Shown: piece after piece, positions 49,801-61,213 of the stretch
Numbering within the stretch: position 1 is the first letter of the stretch
Layout: each line of letters begins with the position of its first letter
Assembly (NCBI GenBank): GCA_021397835.1
Contig: JAJFZO010000575.1
Location: 3,105,001-3,169,000 of the forward strand
Source: Moringa oleifera
Lineage: Eukaryota > Streptophyta > Magnoliopsida > Brassicales > Moringaceae
Length of the DNA: 64,000 nucleotides
Direction of reading: 5' to 3'
Made by a program: the position numbers and the translations under genes
The notes under the pieces: generated by a model
What the model saw: the letters and a program-made list of their open reading frames with translations, nothing else
Told to the model about the DNA's origin: nothing
Databases searched by the model: none

Positions 49801-52800
49801 CCCAGAAAGAACATCCATGAGAGTGGTTTTCCCAGCCCCACTAACACCCATAACTGCTGTAAGAACTCCAGGCCTAAATGCTCCTGTGATATCACGAAGC
49901 AGCTGAAGTTTCTTCTGATTGAAGCCACGCTTTCTCATTTCCTGGGCAGAAGGAATGAATCATTGATTACCAGATTGTTACTTAGGTCTACAAAACTAAT
50001 GATGATTGAATGGTTGCATTTGATTACAGGGGGATTATCAACGAAATACTGCACGTCCTTGAAAGTTAGAGTCAGTGGCTCAAATGGCAGGACCAACGTC
50101 TCTATAAAAACAAATGCTTACATCAGGTCATAAGAAAACTCTTTCTTCGCTGCCTTGAGAGCTTAATACAAAATAAAAATTTTAACTAACCAATTATTTT
50201 GCTTTCTGTTGTTTTAAGAGAAGCTGGTACAGCTGAAGTACTGTGTGGCTGTGTGCAATTCTCGCCGGTTCCTCTTCTTTGCAGTTGAGAGAACCTCTTC
50301 TTTGATATGATAGCAGTAGACACCTTTGGAGCTGTAATTTCATAAGTCTTAAAGGTAAATGAGCTTCTACTTTAGCTTGATTATTTGGTTTATGCAATTT
50401 TTTCAGTTTGCATAGACTTACGTTTTAGGTAAGTTAATGCTAAGACAAATCCGTAATCAAAGAGTATCGTGAACCCAAGTAATGCCCCAAGTGATATCCA
50501 ATAGTAGTAGCCACCAAAATTCAATCCATGACCACTTAGAACTTTAGCCCCAGTGGTAATATTTTCCCCTGAAGCCTGCAAATGAGGGTCAGCTGAAGTT
50601 ATTACAAGTTTCAGTCACCTTGAAACGGAGAAAGAATTTTGTGTTTTCATGAGTATACCTTTTGCCAGCGTGGAGCGAGGAATTCATTTAGTGTTATACC
50701 TATTTGTCCATATGTCATGGGAGACAGCCAGAATCCCCACCTCAACCAAGGGGGTAAAGAAGCTGTTAAGAACAAAACTCTGTTAGTAGTTCAGTTGTCA
50801 TTACCCGAAACCGAAGCTAAAATGAAGTATGGGATTATCTTACGTCGAGGAATGATGAAGCCTCCAAACAGAAACATAAGCATTAGTATCATAAAACCAA
50901 CAGTTGAAGCAGCAACCATAGTTTGGAAAATTGAGGCAATAAAACGGCACATGGATGTTGATGCTTGATGCAGAGCAAATAACAGAAGAAACTGGCGGAA
51001 GAACCTAAAATCGCAGGTAGAACATAGATGACATAATGAATATAGGCAATTTCCATCTGACGTTTTCTGGGATTTTCTTTAATCGTAAAGGATACTTACC
51101 TTCCTACTTCAGGGCTATAGCCAATAACATAATAAGTTATAGCCGTCCAAAGAAGAGAATCAACCAGTGAAAGTGGAATCTTTAGGATTGCAGCTGGAAT
51201 AGAATATGCCCATGCCGGGTACAAGCAAAATGATCTTTGTTTGTAAATCACTGGGAGCCTAGTAATGGTCAAGGACAGCTCTGCTACTCCATTGGTCATG
51301 AGTCTGACAAGTGTATAGTACATACAACCCATCAAGTAGTTTGCACTAGTCAAGTCCATTTTCTTATCAGTGCCTATGAATACTGTCATTGTTACAAATG
51401 CAATGACAATAAGCTGCAAACAAGGGGAGTCAGACATGTAAGTTGGGAAAAAGTGACAATAAGTTGCATAAGGCTACATTAAGTATCACGTCACTGCAAT
51501 ACCTGTACTGTTTTGAATACATAGACAAATAAGTTTCGTCTCATCAAAAGCAGTTCTCTAGCCATGCAAGCTTTGAATAACTCCCATTTGCTCAAGGAAT
51601 ATGTTGTGAAAGATAAAGCATTTTTATGGCACTGGGATTTTTCATAAGATTCTGAAAGATCCTCATCTAGCTTCCTTCCTAGGTGGCTTGCTTTGAACAA
51701 TTGAGAGAACTGATTGACTGCAACATACTTGTAAGGAATTTCAGTGTGAAACCAGTACTGTGCTTGATCCTTCCTGGAGATTACCTGTGAATGGATTGGT
51801 AGCGACAAGTGGACAAGATTAGCATTCATTACAGCCAACATAAAAAGTCATACAAAGATGTATCAAACCTCCTGAAGGAAGTCCGCAGCACCCTTTCTTG
51901 CTGGGCACTTGAAACCACAATCTTCAAAGAATTGAAGGGCATGACTGCGGGAACCGTGGTACACAAGCTGGCCCTCTGCCATTAATATTACTTCATCAAA
52001 TAGATCAAAGGTTTCAGGTGCTGGCTGAAGAAGTGAAACCAATGCAGTTGCATCTGTGATGTGCACCAACTGCTGAAGACAGGTAACTATCTGAAACGTA
52101 GTAGAGCTGTCTAACCCAGTTGAGATTTCATCCATGAATAGAGTTTTTGTGGGACCCACAATCATCTCTCCTGCCCAATGAAGTAGACAATAAAAGATGC
52201 GTCCAGGTGGACTAAGAATTGCAGAATTTACAAGCAAAGTAGAATTTTCTAAAAAGGATATTTCTTTTTCCTGCTACCTGTTGTTAGTCTTTTCTTCTGG
52301 CCACCTGATATGCCTCTTCTCAATGCACTGCCAACTTTTATGTCGGCACAGATATCCAATCCCAGGATCTAATAAGCCATAAATTAGAAAATTGAGAGTT
52401 AAAACATTTTGTTTGAAGTACTTCATTATATGCATTATCCATCTACTTGTGAAGAGTCTGTTACCTTCAAGACATAGTCAGTTTGGAGATTTCTTCTTTG
52501 TCCTCCTACTGAAATTGCCTGTAAGAATGATTTTGTTCTCCAAATGACTTTTCAGAGATAAGATATCCACTAGAACAAAGTTGTACCTTCATATCTATAC
52601 CTTCATGTAAGTATCAACATCTGGATCCGGGACGATCCCAGCCTCTTTTTCTCTCTTGCTAACTTCCATCATTATATCTTGAAGCCACAAAGCAATTTTA
52701 ATTAGACTGCTATTATGATGGATGCACGTTCAGGAAAACATGGGTAACAGATTGCAGAAATAAGGAACCTTACCTGCTCTGCTGCCTACACCCTGGCACG

Positions 52801-54283
52801 TTGCTGAGAAATCAATTGTTTCCCTCACAGTCATCTCAGGTATGTGCAGATCATATTGGCTTATATAGGCTGATGTTTTCTGAGGGACAAACTCATCTAA
52901 CCTGTAACCATTGTAAGAAATTTCTCCTGTGACCTGAGAAAAGGAAAGGAAGAGTTCACTATATAACTGTATTCTTTTAAAGCTAATCTATTCTAGTGCT
53001 TTAAATTGCTGACCTTGTGAGATGGACATAATTTTCCTGAGAGAGCCAATAACAAGGTGGTTTTGCCACAGCCAGGGGGACCAAGAAGAAGAGTAAGCCT
53101 GCATCCAAAAGCCCTCCATGAGTGTTCTAAATCAAACTTAAGGCTTCAAATTTTAACAAGATATTTCCTTCACAATAGTTTTTCCCTTAGGGTAAAAAAA
53201 AAAAAGTGAATGATTGTGCAAGATAATTGCACATGCTATTTACTCTGCTGCATTTACAGAGCCAAAATTATAGTATCTAAAAAAAGCTTCTTCTTCAACA
53301 TGTGTAATTATACATATCTGAAACATCAAATGTTGGAGCATTTTATGCCGTCCAACATACATAACTTATATATTATTCAGATACCTTGATGGTTTGATGA
53401 TGCCGCTGACATCTTTTAGAATGCTTATCTTGGCTTCTTGAGGCTTGATCCATATTACCTTTTTTAAAACCTGATCAGATAATGTCACTCATTAATCTTG
53501 TCAAACTAATTTCTAGCTCTTTCTCTAGCAGAGATGGAAGTTATTTTTATGACTGAATGTGATCTTGTTATCAAGTCATTTCTGTCATTAAGGATTTACA
53601 GGATTCAGCAGGATCAAGCTTTACAATGTTAGACTTAGGCAGAAGTCCACTCACCGATAAAGATGTAACTAGAGAGTTCCACAAGGTAGGCAGAGGCTTC
53701 CCTTGAACCATCTCACACTCCGCTTCCACGCACAGATTCTTGTACCTTACCTCCACAGTAGGTAATTTCACGTTGACTCTACCAGAAAATCATTTATCAG
53801 TGGTAAACAGCAAGATTCACATTATATCCACAAAGGTCAATTTGAAACTAGATTCAACTTCTTAAACAACAGTACACGAAACACAAGCTTAGCCAATCGG
53901 AGATGGAAGATGAAGATTTGATGTAAGTTAATAATCCCGCTGATACAAAAGTACCTGTCAGTCCTCTCTCTCAGTTTCTGCAGCAACCGAAGATTATCGT
54001 TCTCAATGTGTTTGATGAGTTTTTCAATGAACAGAAGCCTCTCAGCTGCTACAAGCTTAGTAACATCAGTCACCCTCATCCCTTCACATTCTTGTCCACT
54101 GCCTCCTCCTCCGCTATCATTGCTGACGTCAACCAACGAGGTTCTCAGCCGTTTAAACGTAGGCAGTCTCTCAATTGCAGCCCAGTGCAACTGAAGTTCC
54201 TCATCCTCCTCAGACATGGAGACAAAGCTTGAACCGTAGTGATCAGATGACTGCTTGCTTCTACCCTCACTCGGTAGCTCCAT
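46867..54283 (-). CDS. ABCG: Full-size ABCG transporter, pleiotropic drug resistance (PDR) type
   Basis: An ATP-driven membrane exporter of the plant PDR family, with inverted layout NBD-TMD-NBD-TMD. I derive 24 exons, from 54283-53955 (exon 1) to 47133-46867 (exon 24), including 53778-53655, 53470-53385, 53098-53014, 52933-52774, 52677-52601, 52170-51869, 51784-51503, 51413-51100, 49941-49609, 49471-49181 and 47506-47252. They sum to 4302 nt, giving 1433 residues, the standard size. Walker A of NBD1 is GPPGCGKTT (about 186-194), signature ISGGQ (325-329) and Walker B LFMDE (346-350). In NBD2 they are GVSGAGKTT (878-886), LSTQQ (985-989) and IIFMDE (1005-1010). Both halves have a block of hydrophobic helices. 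The last exon is a conserved DYYGF...NFQKR tail. No stop or frameshift was found, so it appears functional. The substrate cannot be read from sequence; PDR members carry hormones, waxes, terpenoids or monolignols. It lies tail to tail with its broken paralogue. Confidence 0.93.
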
Positions 54284-54337
54284 TATACTTCTCTCAGAAA
54301 GCTTTCAGTCATACTGTCTCAGTCATTCCTCTCCCGC

Positions 54338-54344
54338 TTTTATA
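54338..54344 (-). promoter_or_regulatory. Probable TATA box of the ABCG gene
   Basis: This reads CTATAAAAG on the minus strand, 55 bases upstream of the ATG at 54283. It implies a start near 54310 and a very short leader of about 25-30 nt with no leader intron. Confidence 0.6.
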
Positions 54345-54496
54345 GATTACAAATGTCGCGGTCAAGACAAAATTTGCAAAACAATACCTTCCACGCTATT
54401 ACTTTACTCCGTTGAGATTTAGAGAGTCGGGGTTGTTAAAATGAATCCATCACATTGACGGAAACAATTAAGTATAAATTATCTTCATCACAACGA
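54345..54496. other. ABCG upstream region / tRNA 5' flank
   Basis: A short non-coding stretch between the ABCG TATA box and the tRNA gene, AT-moderate. A CAA triplet just before the tRNA resembles the plant tRNA start context. It must hold any proximal promoter elements of the ABCG gene, because the tRNA follows within about 150 bases. Confidence 0.4.
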
Positions 54497-54568
54497 GCGT
54501 TTGTAGTCCAACGGTTAGGATAATTGCCTTCCAAGCAATAGACCCGGGTTCGACTCCCGGCAAACGCA
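54497..54568 (+). tRNA. tRNA-Gly (anticodon UCC)
   Basis: A 72-nt cloverleaf. The acceptor stem GCGTTTG pairs fully with CAAACGC, followed by discriminator A. The D arm contains GGTTAGGAT. The anticodon stem ATTGC/GCAAT closes the 7-base loop CTTCCAA, giving anticodon TCC. The T arm CCGGG-TTCGACT-CCCGG is perfect. There is no intron. The internal A box (TAGTCCAACGGTTAGG) and B box (GGTTCGACTCC) are intact. TTTT at 54572-54575 and a run of eight T at 54580-54587 are good Pol III terminators. It lies divergently from the ABCG gene. Confidence 0.96.
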
Positions 54569-54571
54569 TAA

Positions 54572-54587
54572 TTTTGCACTTTTTTTT
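54572..54587 (+). terminator. Pol III terminator of tRNA-Gly
   Basis: A TTTT four bases past the tRNA, backed up by a T8 run a few bases on. Confidence 0.75.
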
Positions 54588-56864
54588 AGGTAAAATTTTT
54601 CTTCTTTTTTATTTAAATTAAAAATCAAGAAAACCAATAAATAATAATATCTATGGCGTTTTTTCCCATTGTGAAAGGTGATGAGAGGTGGAGACCACAT
54701 GCTACAAAGCAAAAGAAAACCACGGCGATTCTTTTCTATTGTTTTATAGTAAGTGACCATATATAGTTGTTGCTAAGAAAGTCAGTGCCAGCAACTTTTA
54801 CTTTCCATACGGCTCTCAGTGGCTGCTTAAAAATAACACTTGTTTTATCATTTTGGAGGATTGCCATCATCTCCTCTTTTCACCATCTCTTCCACTTTAA
54901 ACTTCATGTGTTTCACGATTTATTGATTATTGATAACACAAAAAATATATATATATATATATATTAAACTTTTTTAAAAATAATATTATTTGATATTAAT
55001 ATAAAAAATGATGTATTCACGATATAATAAGAATCAAGATAATATAATATTATTAATTACTGAAACAAAATCAAATATTATCACATCATTAATTATAAAT
55101 TGAAGTCAAGGATTATTCACGTTTCAACATTTATGTATGATGAAATAAATTAAAAGTAGCTAAAATAAAATTATTCAAACAATAAAATTAGGGATCGTGT
55201 AAGCCCTTTTTCAAAAAAAAAAAAATCATGAAATTTCTTTTTGCTTTTTATCTTGATCCTTTAAGATCATACTTTGTGGACTGGATTTTATTTGTGTGAC
55301 TTTTGGATCAACGTCACCTTAAGATTTGATGAGAACTCGCTATAACAACATTTTGATATGTAAGCAGGATGATGTAATTAGTGGAGACAAATCACATAGG
55401 TGGGACCGTGGTGGCTAAGCGCGCTGGTCAGTTCACACTATATAATTTGGGTTAGGTGAGAATTTTGGTCCTATGATTGAACCTTTATATAAATTTATTT
55501 TAAAATGTATGTAAGTAGAATTATTATGTTACATAAAATAGTTTTTTTATTAATTTATCATAAAATAAAACAATTAGAATTTTTTACTTAATCTAACCTT
55601 ATAATGAAAAACCCATATCCTACATTCAGCTACTTGGATTTTATTCTACTTCCTTTTATATGGATATGTTGACATATTTCTAATTCACTAATCTGTTTGG
55701 TTCTTGAGAAATTGTCAGAAAATGGTGCATATTGATCTAAAATCTTTTTGAACGTCTGCCCCAGCAGAACCAACAAAAGCCCTGGCGGAGGTTAATACGA
55801 GGGTAAAGCCCAGCCCAGAAATTCTTTCCAGACAATTCACAATCTTTCGGAATGGTCAGGGCTGTGAGTTATAACATAAAGAGCAAATTCAAAGACACGG
55901 AAATCTTTAGACCTCAAGTCATGTCAGGCACGTCTCTGTTTCTACTGACTTCTGTGTGGGCAGGTAAAAGTAAGACAACCATACGAAACGCCTTTCAGTT
56001 GTCAAAGAGGATTGCAAAAAACGTTTCTGTGAGGAAAGAGCACAGGAACCACGTGCTAGAAGAGCTGCTTCGCATGTTCTAATTACGGCGGATCCGTGTC
56101 GAGACTAAAAACGTGTGTATGTCAAATCAGAGGGTTCTGTGGCTGAAGTTGAATACAATTGGCTAACAGGATCCAGGCGGTTGAAAATATTAAGTAGGTG
56201 TTGTATATTCATATTGGATAATCCAAAAGAGTATCAAAGATGTAAAGAATGAGATTATCTTACATAGGAAGTATAGGTTTTTTTTGTGTAGGATTATAAA
56301 CTTTTTGTGCATTTTTTTATTTTAATATTTAATTTTTGAGATTTTTTTCTCATCAATATCATATCTTCTTGATTACTATAATGTGATATAAAAAATGACA
56401 TCAGTATTGCAGTATTTTAAAACTAATAAAAAAGATTTGTACACACACCACCAAAGGTGATGAAATATCAAAATTCCAAATAGAGATTTGAGTCTATATC
56501 AGAAATACAAATTTCGTGTCTAAGATTAAAACTCAGGCCAATTTCTCTGCAACAGTGGTGAAAAACAAGTTGCACTATTTAATTTATCATGATCATCAGC
56601 AGATCTAGAGTTTTGAAAACAGTATGAATTTATATTTATTATCTCTGAACAGAGAAATAGAATACAACTCTGTCAATACATCGGTTTCAATTTTCACCTC
56701 CCTCCTTGATTCCAAATTCTCTCGCGCACACAAAATTCTATGGGGATTTCAGGGGTGGAAAAACACATTAAGCAAAACAAAAATAAAAGAAAACAAAGTA
56801 AGAGCCAATGCCAATCATTGAAGGATAATATCCAAATAAGTTGATGTGGGTGTGGGGAATTTGA
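54588..56864. other. Intergenic region between tRNA-Gly and the SAM synthetase gene
   Basis: Mostly AT-rich, with an (AT)n run at about 54945-54963 and A-runs near 55216-55228. A less AT-rich island at about 55700-56180 holds one unidentified small ORF (listed separately). From about 56600 the sequence should be SAM synthetase 3' UTR on the minus strand. No transposon or RNA gene is recognised. Confidence 0.5.
55852..56082 (+). CDS. Unidentified 76-codon ORF, doubtful
   Basis: This ORF sits in an island of ordinary composition inside AT-rich flanks. It starts MVRAVSYNIKSKFKDTE and ends RKEHRNHVLEELLRMF, with TAA. It is basic and lysine/arginine-rich, with one central hydrophobic stretch (SGTSLFLLTSVWAG). 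I do not recognise a family, and no splice structure extends it convincingly. It may be a chance frame or a remnant exon. There is no functional call. Confidence 0.15.
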   Translation: MVRAVSYNIKSKFKDTEIFRPQVMSGTSLFLLTSVWAGKSKTTIRNAFQLSKRIAKNVSVRKEHRNHVLEELLRMF

Positions 56865-58046
56865 TTAAGCTTGGTCCTTCTCCCACTTGAGGGGCTTTAC
56901 CACCTCCCATGTGAAGTCAGGGTCATTCCTGCCGAAGTGTCCATAGGCTGCAGTCTTCAAGAACCTGCCATTGCCACCCCTCTTGAGATCCAGGTTGATG
57001 GCAATCATGCCAGGCCTGAAATCAAAGTTCTCCTTCACAATCTTGAGGATTTCTTTGTCTGGGATCTTGCCGGTGCCATATGAGTCCACGAAAACAGACA
57101 GTGGTTCAGGGACACCAATGGCGTAAGACACCTGCACGATGCACCTCCTTGCAAGCCCACTGGCCACAATGCTCTTTGCAGCTTGCCTAACAATGTAGGC
57201 ACCACTTCTGTCCACCTTAGTTGGGTCCTTGCCAGAGAAAGCACCACCACCGTGAGCTCCCCATCCACCATAAGTGTCAATGATGATCTTGCGGCCAGTC
57301 AGACCAGCATCACCATGAGGACCACCAATGACAAAACGGCCAGATGGGTTAAGGTGGAATATGGTCTTCTCATCAAGGTACTTCTCAGGAATTACAGGCT
57401 TGATGACGTGCTCCTTCAGATCAGCTGCAATCTCATCGTTTGTAACAGTTTCATCATGCTGAGTGGAGATTAGAACTGTATGGACACGAACAGGGACCAT
57501 AGCACCTTTGTCATTATAGTACTCAACGGTCACTTGGGTCTTGCCATCAGGCCTCAGCCATGCGCAAGTGCCATTCTTCCGCACTTCAGTTAGGCGAGCA
57601 CCGAGCTTGGTTGCAAGAACATGGCTCAAAGGCATCAATTCAGGTGTCTCATCTGTAGCATAGCCAAACATGTGGCCCTGGTCACCAGCACCAATCTCCT
57701 CGGGGCGCTTTGTGAGATGGCCGTGGACACCCTGAGCAATGTCAGGGCTCTGCTGCTCAATGTTAACAAGCACCTTGCAGTTGTCGGCATCAAGACCCAC
57801 ATCATCGGATGTGAATCCAATGCCACGGCATGTGTCACGCACAATTTTCTCGTAGTCTACATTGGCCTTGGTGGTGATCTCACCAAAGACCATGACCATG
57901 TTGGTCTTGGTGCATGTTTCACAGGCAACCTTGCTGTCAGGGTCCTGTGCAAGGCATGCATCGAGCACTGCATCGGAGATCTGGTCGCACAATTTGTCTG
58001 GGTGTCCCTCGTTCACTGACTCAGAAGTAAATAGGAAGGTCTCCAT
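56865..58046 (-). CDS. SAMS: S-adenosylmethionine synthetase (methionine adenosyltransferase)
   Basis: It makes S-adenosylmethionine from methionine and ATP in the cytosol, supplying methylation, ethylene, polyamine and lignin pathways. A single coding exon of 393 residues, the exact family length, starts [18 protein letters not shown] and ends WEKDQA. The hallmark ATP-binding hexapeptide GAGDQG is at 119-124, and the glycine-rich phosphate loop GGGAFSGKD is at 266-274. The N-terminal HPDK carries the catalytic histidine and metal-binding environment. The codons are GC-rich compared with neighbouring genes, as usual for this highly expressed family. An intronless coding region with a leader intron is the normal plant arrangement. 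It appears fully functional. Which SAMS paralogue it is cannot be settled here. Confidence 0.97.
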   Translation of the reverse strand: METFLFTSESVNEGHPDKLCDQISDAVLDACLAQDPDSKVACETCTKTNMVMVFGEITTKANVDYEKIVRDTCRGIGFTSDDVGLDADNCKVLVNIEQQSPDIAQGVHGHLTKRPEEIGAGDQGHMFGYATDETPELMPLSHVLATKLGARLTEVRKNGTCAWLRPDGKTQVTVEYYNDKGAMVPVRVHTVLISTQHDETVTNDEIAADLKEHVIKPVIPEKYLDEKTIFHLNPSGRFVIGGPHGDAGLTGRKIIIDTYGGWGAHGGGAFSGKDPTKVDRSGAYIVRQAAKSIVASGLARRCIVQVSYAIGVPEPLSVFVDSYGTGKIPDKEILKIVKENFDFRPGMIAINLDLKRGGNGRFLKTAAYGHFGRNDPDFTWEVVKPLKWEKDQA

Positions 58047-58056
58047 TTCTTCAAGA

Positions 58057-58752
58057 CTAAACAGAACAAAAACGGAAGGCTATTAGCTCAATTATAATCC
58101 AAAAGTTCTTAAGAAATATAGGCAGAATGGCGTCCTAATATAGATCTCCATCACCTAATGAGTAATGATACATGAAAGCTTGCATACACTCGCCTGGTAG
58201 AGTGAAAACCCCAGATCAAACCAAATTACTATTGTGATTCAGACAAAATCAATATGTAAAAACTAATAAAAAGATGTCAAAACAAAATGGAATAGGCTTG
58301 TAGATCTGTTCAGCAAAAGTAACTAAATACTCGAGATAAATGATAATTTGCAGATCCTGACAAAGTAACTTAACAACAATAAACAACGAGGCCAAACAAG
58401 ATCTACAAATTTGAACAAAAGAGTAAAAGATTAGGACTTGGCAAATCATCAACAGCTTAATTTCCTAAATAGAAAATGGGGAACACGACAAACATGCAGG
58501 AAAGAGTATTGCAAACAGAGATCTAGCATCAAAACAAAATTTAAATGGCAAATCTCCACATTATAATCGTAGAAACCACAGATCTAGCAGGGCCTCAAAA
58601 GAAAGCCAGAAAACAAACACTCAGATCTATAAGCAGACCAAGCGCCTACGCCTACGCCTACGCCTACGCCTACGCCTAGACGCATGAGCTGAAAACACAG
58701 AATACAAAGAATCCTTCCTAATTACAAGAACGCGGAAGAACAGAGCACCCAC
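58057..58752 (-). other. Leader intron of the SAM synthetase gene
   Basis: A donor CTCAG|GTGGGT (edge at 58752) and an acceptor TTCTGTTTAG (edge at 58057), ten bases before the ATG, bound a leader intron of about 696 nt. In plants, leader introns near the start of SAMS genes are common and often raise expression. The intron contains the hexamer array at 58643-58678. Confidence 0.65.
58643..58678. repeat. Hexanucleotide tandem repeat (CGCCTA)6
   Basis: Six exact copies of CGCCTA, reading TAGGCG in the gene sense, lie in the SAM synthetase leader intron about 75 bases from its donor. An open frame encoding a long arginine run across it is an artefact of the repeat. Confidence 0.95.
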
Positions 58753-58865
58753 CTGAGAGAGAAAGCGGGCTAGTATAGCGTTTCGGGAATTAGAAGACGA
58801 GGATCCTAGAGAAGAAAATGGACCCTGTAAGAGCGCTGTGAATCGTGAGCGGGGGATGAGACGGT

Positions 58866-58873
58866 TATTTATA
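58866..58873 (-). promoter_or_regulatory. Probable TATA box of the SAM synthetase gene
   Basis: This reads GCTATAAATAAC on the minus strand. It implies a start near 58835 and a first leader exon of roughly 80 nt before the donor at 58752. Confidence 0.6.
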
Positions 58874-60886
58874 GCCAAATGGAAAACAGAGTATAGAATC
58901 GTAATTTCGGCTAGATTCATTTTGTCTATGACAGATCTGTTTTCGAATTTAGATCGGACGGATGAGATTCAATCTGCAAAACTGGATCTGAGCCGTCGGT
59001 GGAAGCCGTGTGGTTCAGGCAGCGTTAGGAGTCGGTGGCTCGCAAGTGAGAACCAAGCGGAAGACGCGTTAACCGGGAACCGAGGTTGCCCGTAAAAGAT
59101 AGGAAAAAGCAAAAAAAGAATAAATAAATGACTTGTAAGTCTGAGCCACCAACCCCAGCCTGGTCGTTGCTGGCTGCCCCACTTGAGTTGGACTTTTCAT
59201 CCAACGCCACAACCCGCAGATCCGACTTAGGTTGGACCCCCTTCAAGCCCATTTCAACACGTTTAAATTACTTGTGGGCTTCACCTTTACTTTTTCTTTT
59301 TTTCCTAATAAATTTAATTCTAAAAAATTTGCCACGTAAGAAGGATTTCTCAATGTTTAAATATTTTTTGTTTTTTTAAAGAAAATTGATGTCTCATGAC
59401 TCTCATCTGTAATGAATTCATCAACAAAATATAACATAAGTCCCATATATTTTTATTTTATTTTAAAATAATTTTTTTTTCACGTTTTATTAAGATAAGA
59501 GTAGATAATATTTCAATATAAATTTTATTAATTAGTTTAAATATTAATATTTAGTGTATATACAAAATAAATTATATTTATTATAATCTCACATTAATTA
59601 CAAACTCACTAATATAAATATACACTCGCTTTCATATTATAAAATATGTTTTAAATAATTTAAAAAATTTTATTGAGCTTTGTTGATTTTTTTAAAAAAT
59701 ATTAATATGTGATAATTTAATAAATTCAATATTTTATATATTTTATTAATTATTATACTAATATAATAAATTATGAAAAAAATATTTTATATTTATTTTA
59801 AAAAATTGACACAAATTCATAATAACAAAAAATGGTTTTTTTTAGCACACTATAATTGAAACAAAATGATAAACTCACAAGTGAAACCAATAATATCTCT
59901 TAAAAAAAATCTTATAATCTTGTTAATAATTATAAGTTTAAGCATCAGCAAATAAAATTTAGATTAAATTAATAATTTTTTTTATTATGAGATAAAATAG
60001 TTGAGTCAAGTGCTTGTTTTATGTGAGAAGTGGGTTAGGTGGAATGCTTGTTGGGTGTTACATCCTGTTCTTGTCCTCCTCATTGAAAGTTACCAGTGGC
60101 ACCAAACTTACCAAACCCAGGTCAAAGAACCACTTTCCCCTAAGTCCCAAGCAGCCATATATAATAATAAGAAGAAGAAGAAGAAAAAGTAAAATTGTCA
60201 AGCCGTGGTTGAACCTTAAATAGCATCATTTAGTTTGTTCGATCAGAGAAGTGGATTATCAGAAAGCAGCCATGCTTTCTTACTGTGAAGCTTGACGTGG
60301 CATTTGAATTCATCACATGAGGATCATGTGCTAATGTGGAAGTTCAGCTCACTAGCTACTACCGTCTCTAAATCTTATCAAATCTAATCAGCTTTTCATG
60401 GAAATTAAGTACATGCATTGAAATTCTATTATTGATTTCCAACATCAATAAGTAAAATTAAATTAATATTTTAATTTGTAATTAATTGAAGCATATGTAA
60501 TCCATTCAATTTTTTTTGTTCAGGCAATTAGGGTCTGTGAATTGATCTAGATACTTTCGTGTGTAAAAAAGTTCCCAACTCCAATTGCTTGTCACACTTC
60601 AAGTCATCTAAAATCAGACAGGCCCTAAAATATATTATTAAAAAGGATCAGGATTTTATTTTGATCCAAGTGTTATTAGCACACAGTTCAGATCTAAGGA
60701 AATTTGAATGATTTTTTTTTTTTTTAAATGATAGAGAGGAGAGGAGAGCGACATCAACAATGACATTGCCACTTCACCAGTAATAGCTATAGTTAACCAC
60801 AGACAATAATGATATGATAATAATAATGATATAAATTTATTATGCAAATTTATTGTAGGCCGAACGGAATAACAATATGAGAAGAT
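58874..60886. other. Intergenic region between the SAM synthetase and xylosidase genes
   Basis: The first 400 bases are GC-moderate and should hold the SAM synthetase promoter. The stretch 59390-60000 is strongly AT-rich. An A/G-rich microsatellite (AATAATAAGAAGAAGAAGAAG) lies at about 60162-60182 and a T13 run at about 60712-60725. No gene is recognised. Confidence 0.5.
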
Positions 60887-61173
60887 TTACTGTTCACAAA
60901 TAAGATGAATTAATGGTAAGAGATAAATACTGAAACAAAGTACAGTTTCTTAAAAATCCTATCTCAACCCTAAAAATCTTTTGTTATTGACTAGCTCAAA
61001 AGGAAGTTAAGCTCTAAGCATGCGTGGGGTGTATTAGAGTCTCATTGGCTGGTAATATGTCAACTTACTGTTCACAAATAAGATAATATAGTGAAACAAA
61101 TAGTTTCTTAAAAATCCTATCTCTAACAGCTTCTGTTGTTGACTAGGTTAAAAGGAAGTTAAGCTTTAAGCAT
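60887..61173 (+). repeat. Degenerate direct tandem duplication in the xylosidase promoter
   Basis: Copy 1 (60887-61021) and copy 2 (61065-61173) share, in the same order, TTACTGTTCACAAATAAGAT, then TGAAACAAA, then AGTTTCTTAAAAATCCTATCTC, then TGTTATTGACTAG/TGTTGTTGACTAG and AAAAGGAAGTTAAGCT(C/T)TAAGCAT. Copy 2 is shorter by short internal deletions. The intervening 43 bases are unique. The second copy ends about 40 bases before the TATA box. Confidence 0.9.
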
Positions 61174-61213
61174 AATTTTCTTTTGTTTGTTGTAGATAAA
61201 ACAACCATGCATG

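Noticed and set aside
46867..54283. Possible ABCG/kinase/xylosidase metabolic gene cluster
   Set aside because: The genes belong to unrelated processes and none of the usual scaffold-forming enzymes (terpene synthase, P450, polyketide synthase) is present.
57621..58019. 132-codon plus-strand ORF opposite the SAM synthetase gene
   Set aside because: An antisense shadow of a GC-rich, strongly conserved coding exon.
58627..58920. Minus-strand 97-codon ORF with a long arginine run
   Set aside because: It is produced by the (CGCCTA)6 array within the SAM synthetase leader intron and first leader exon; there is no domain and no sensible gene context.
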